Positions 62,426-64,000 of a stretch of 64,000 bases of DNA are shown here, piece after piece (within the stretch, counting starts at the first letter, position 1; each line of letters starts with the position of its first letter). Origin of the DNA: Pseudopedobacter sp044361595 (GTDB taxonomy: Bacteria; Bacteroidota; Bacteroidia; Sphingobacteriales; Sphingobacteriaceae); the NCBI GenBank assembly GCA_044361595.1, contig JBIKIN010000011.1:1-64000 (forward strand), in the 5' to 3' direction. The notes under the pieces are model-generated. The model saw nothing but the letters and a program-made list of their open reading frames with translations, ran no database searches and was not told where the DNA came from. The position numbers and the translations under genes are program-made.

Positions 62426-63159
62426 GGTTTAATAAAAATATTTTGATCAACACTTTCCAAAACTTTAGCCAGTGGAAAGATAATTGATGAATTATTAGTT
62501 GTATTAGTTTTCTTGGTAGATAATTTAACTCCTTGCCCTAATTCTTGATATGGAGCCCACTCTAAAGCAGAGCTATTTTTTTGGTTTTGTAATAAGTATT
62601 TCCACCTAACCACTTGTCCATTAGTACGGCTAATATACAACCAATATTGGTCGCCTGGTGTTAAACCTACTTTATCAAAATTAAGATTAATCACAAAACA
62701 ATCCTCGTTATTGATTATCTCGTCGGCTTCTAACTTTGTATTCACGCCAGGGTCTTGTAGCTTAGTTGGAACTAGCAACCAATAAGTATCATTAATAAAA
62801 GCAGCATAAGCTCTAGTTACTAATTTACTAGCAATAGAATCTGGTAACTGCACCCCGTTTTCAAAGGCTTTTCCTGTTTTGGTATTTGTGTTAAACAAAA
62901 CAACAGACTTTTTACCATCAGCTGTTTCAGATTCTAAACGATAGTTTCCTGTAAATTTATCCCATAAATGAGTTCTACCTGGGTTTAATTTCCCATTTCT
63001 TTCTGATGCGAAGGTGAATTGAAAATATCTTGCCTTTTCAAAATTAGTTTTTCCGCCTACAGCGTCCCAAACTTTATTTATTACTGCTTCTTTATCTTGT
63101 GCATTTGCAACAAAAGACAATAGAAATAACACTACAAATACTTGCGTTAATTTTTTCAT
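62422..63159 (-). CDS. Exported protein of unknown function (LolA-like fold possible)
   Basis: 245 residues from the ATG at 63159 (63174 is an alternative); signal peptide ends near ANAQ. Mature part of alternating strands (RYFQFTFASERNGKLNPGRT; DQYWLYISRTNGQVVRWKYL) like lipoprotein-carrier folds. The 4-bp overlap with ytxJ implies co-translation. Function unknown. Confidence 0.65.
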   Translation of the reverse strand: MKKLTQVFVVLFLLSFVANAQDKEAVINKVWDAVGGKTNFEKARYFQFTFASERNGKLNPGRTHLWDKFTGNYRLESETADGKKSVVLFNTNTKTGKAFENGVQLPDSIASKLVTRAYAAFINDTYWLLVPTKLQDPGVNTKLEADEIINNEDCFVINLNFDKVGLTPGDQYWLYISRTNGQVVRWKYLLQNQKNSSALEWAPYQELGQGVKLSTKKTNTTNNSSIIFPLAKVLESVDQNIFIKP

Positions 63160-63205
63160 TAAAGATTTTACCATTTAAGATAAAGAATTTAAAACATAAA
63201 TTGTT

Positions 63206-63325
63206 TTATCTTCTACTTCTTGCTTCTGGATAAGAATTATAGGCTGGACATAATCTAGAAGAACATGACTGTAATACAGTTCCGATAATCATAACGGAAA
63301 GTATAATATAGATAAGTTTTTTCAT
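63206..63325 (-). CDS. Small lipoprotein, 39 residues
   Basis: Minus-strand ATG at 63325 to TAA at 63206: MKKLIYIILSVMIIGTVLQS then Cys, giving an LQSC lipobox at Cys21 and an 18-residue mature tail SSRLCPAYNSYPEARSRR. The hydrophobic signal and lipobox make a real small lipoprotein likely. The CPAY motif recurs in small lipoproteins of Bacteroidota. Stands alone between ribH and the exported-protein gene. Confidence 0.7.
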   Translation of the reverse strand: MKKLIYIILSVMIIGTVLQSCSSRLCPAYNSYPEARSRR

Positions 63326-63427
63326 TGTGCTAAGCGTTAATTTTTGTGTTTATTACGATATAAAAATCATAAAGTTTCAAAACACCATGTTAAAGGTAAT
63401 AAATTGATATTTAATAAATAAGCTTTA

Positions 63428-63916
63428 TTAGAATTCATTTTTTAAGGCTGCCATTTTTAATGCTGTTATTGCCGCTTCTGTACCTTTATTGCCATGTTTA
63501 CCTCCGGCTCTGTCTAAAGCTTGTTGTTGATTATCAGTAGTAAGAACTCCAAATATCACTGGTTTAGTATGTTTAATACCTACGTTAGCAATGCCATTAG
63601 CGACTGCATTGCAAATAAAGTCAAAATGTCTAGTTTCGCCTTGTATCACACACCCTAAACAAATTACTGCGTTTAGATTTTTATTTGCTAATAATAAATC
63701 GGCGCCAGCTATCAATTCAAAGCTACCTGCAACTTCAATAATTTTAATATCCTTTTTGGCTACGTTATTGTCTATTAAAGCTTGATAAGCTCCTTTTAAA
63801 AGCTCGCCAGTAACTTCTGCATTCCATTGCGCTACCACAATACCAAATTTAAAACCTTTGCCATTCGGAATAGTTGTGTGCGAGAAGTCTGATAAATTTT
63901 TTAGATGAGTTGCCAT
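63428..63916 (-). CDS. ribH: 6,7-dimethyl-8-ribityllumazine synthase
   Basis: 162 residues. Lumazine synthase motifs: FGIVVAQWNAEVTGELLKGA (about 24-43), VAGSFELIAGADLL (about 62-75), VICLGCVIQGETRHFDFICN (about 85-104) with the catalytic His, and KPVIFGVLTTDN (about 118-129). Makes the direct precursor of riboflavin. Upstream is a terminator of the preceding gene. Confidence 0.95.
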   Translation of the reverse strand: MATHLKNLSDFSHTTIPNGKGFKFGIVVAQWNAEVTGELLKGAYQALIDNNVAKKDIKIIEVAGSFELIAGADLLLANKNLNAVICLGCVIQGETRHFDFICNAVANGIANVGIKHTKPVIFGVLTTDNQQQALDRAGGKHGNKGTEAAITALKMAALKNEF

Positions 63917-63928
63917 TTTGTAAAAATA

Positions 63929-63961
63929 AAAAAGGTTAGCCTAATGTAAAGCTAACCTTTT
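63929..63961 (-). terminator. Terminator between an upstream minus-strand gene and ribH
   Basis: AAAAGGTTAGC, 10-base loop, GCTAACCTTTT; minus-strand exit is TTTTTTATTTTTA, 20 bp after the stop of the partial gene at the window edge. Confidence 0.8.
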
Positions 63962-63980
63962 ATTAATTTATATTTTTAAT

Positions 63981-64000
63981 TTATAATTTACCTTCTGCTC
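63981..64000 (-). CDS. Possible 3' end of a gene cut by the window edge
   Basis: On the minus strand the last codons would read A-E-G-K-L-stop (TAA at 63981-63983), 20 bp before the terminator. Only 20 bases are visible, so the product cannot be named. Confidence 0.3.

Overview
The window is AT-rich DNA from a Bacteroidota chromosome, most likely a Sphingobacteriaceae (Pedobacter-like) soil or freshwater bacterium. Supporting signs are a SusC/SusD pair, many SPI/SPII-exported carbohydrate enzymes, Bacteroidota-type -7 boxes (TAnnTTTG) such as the one before the pyruvate dehydrogenase E1-beta gene, a YtxJ-type bacillithiol protein, and dispersed repeats typical of this phylum. No species assignment is possible from the window alone.

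Layout. (1) 1-1115: a tandem array of a 404-bp unit, each carrying a small GIY-YIG nuclease ORF, a tRNA-Asn-like remnant interrupted by 16-bp palindromes, and a terminator; the third unit has lost the sequence between two palindromes. (2) 1345-3575: SDR oxidoreductase, small membrane protein and AraC regulator, probably one operon. (3) 4070-5556: an exported beta-barrel-like protein and a lipoprotein alpha/beta hydrolase. (4) 6022-37783: a large polysaccharide utilization locus (PUL). Its left arm (+) encodes an alginate-lyase-like protein, a sialate O-acetylesterase-type esterase and a GH52-like six-hairpin glycosidase. Next come an isomerase and an AraC regulator (-), diverging from a hexuronate-type MFS transporter and a PhyH dioxygenase (+), then a LacI regulator (+). 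A probable ten-gene minus-strand operon runs from 31264 to 16808: CBM9-like protein, NagA, NagB-like, PhyH, isomerase, GH106-like, GH28-like, GH92, PL8, GH88, ending at a clear terminator. Upstream of it lie SusC/SusD with their own terminator, and a FucP-type sugar transporter. (5) 38664-64000: mostly housekeeping (rlmD, obgE, adk, tRNA-Arg, glnS, pdhB, recA, nth, hflX, rbfA, ribH) with several orphan or unusual genes between.

How the PUL should work (inference): SusC/D import oligosaccharides; PL8, the PL5-like enzyme and the esterase open an acidic, acetylated polymer; GH88, GH92, GH28-like, GH106-like and GH52-like enzymes trim it; FucP- and ExuT-type transporters bring sugars across the inner membrane; NagA, the NagB-like protein, two isomerase/epimerases and two Fe(II)/2-oxoglutarate-type dioxygenases act in the cytoplasm. 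The enzyme set suggests a uronic-acid heteropolysaccharide with mannose and possibly xylose, rhamnose and N-acetylhexosamine. Three matching 16-bp palindromic sites (5914, 37828, 37927) at both ends of the locus look like operators for its LacI regulator. The most unusual points are the paired PhyH/isomerase modules, the NagB-like protein with an altered catalytic motif, the GIY-YIG/tRNA-remnant array, a secreted protein with four tandem glycogen-binding-like domains, and a repeat-laden REP-type transposase gene.
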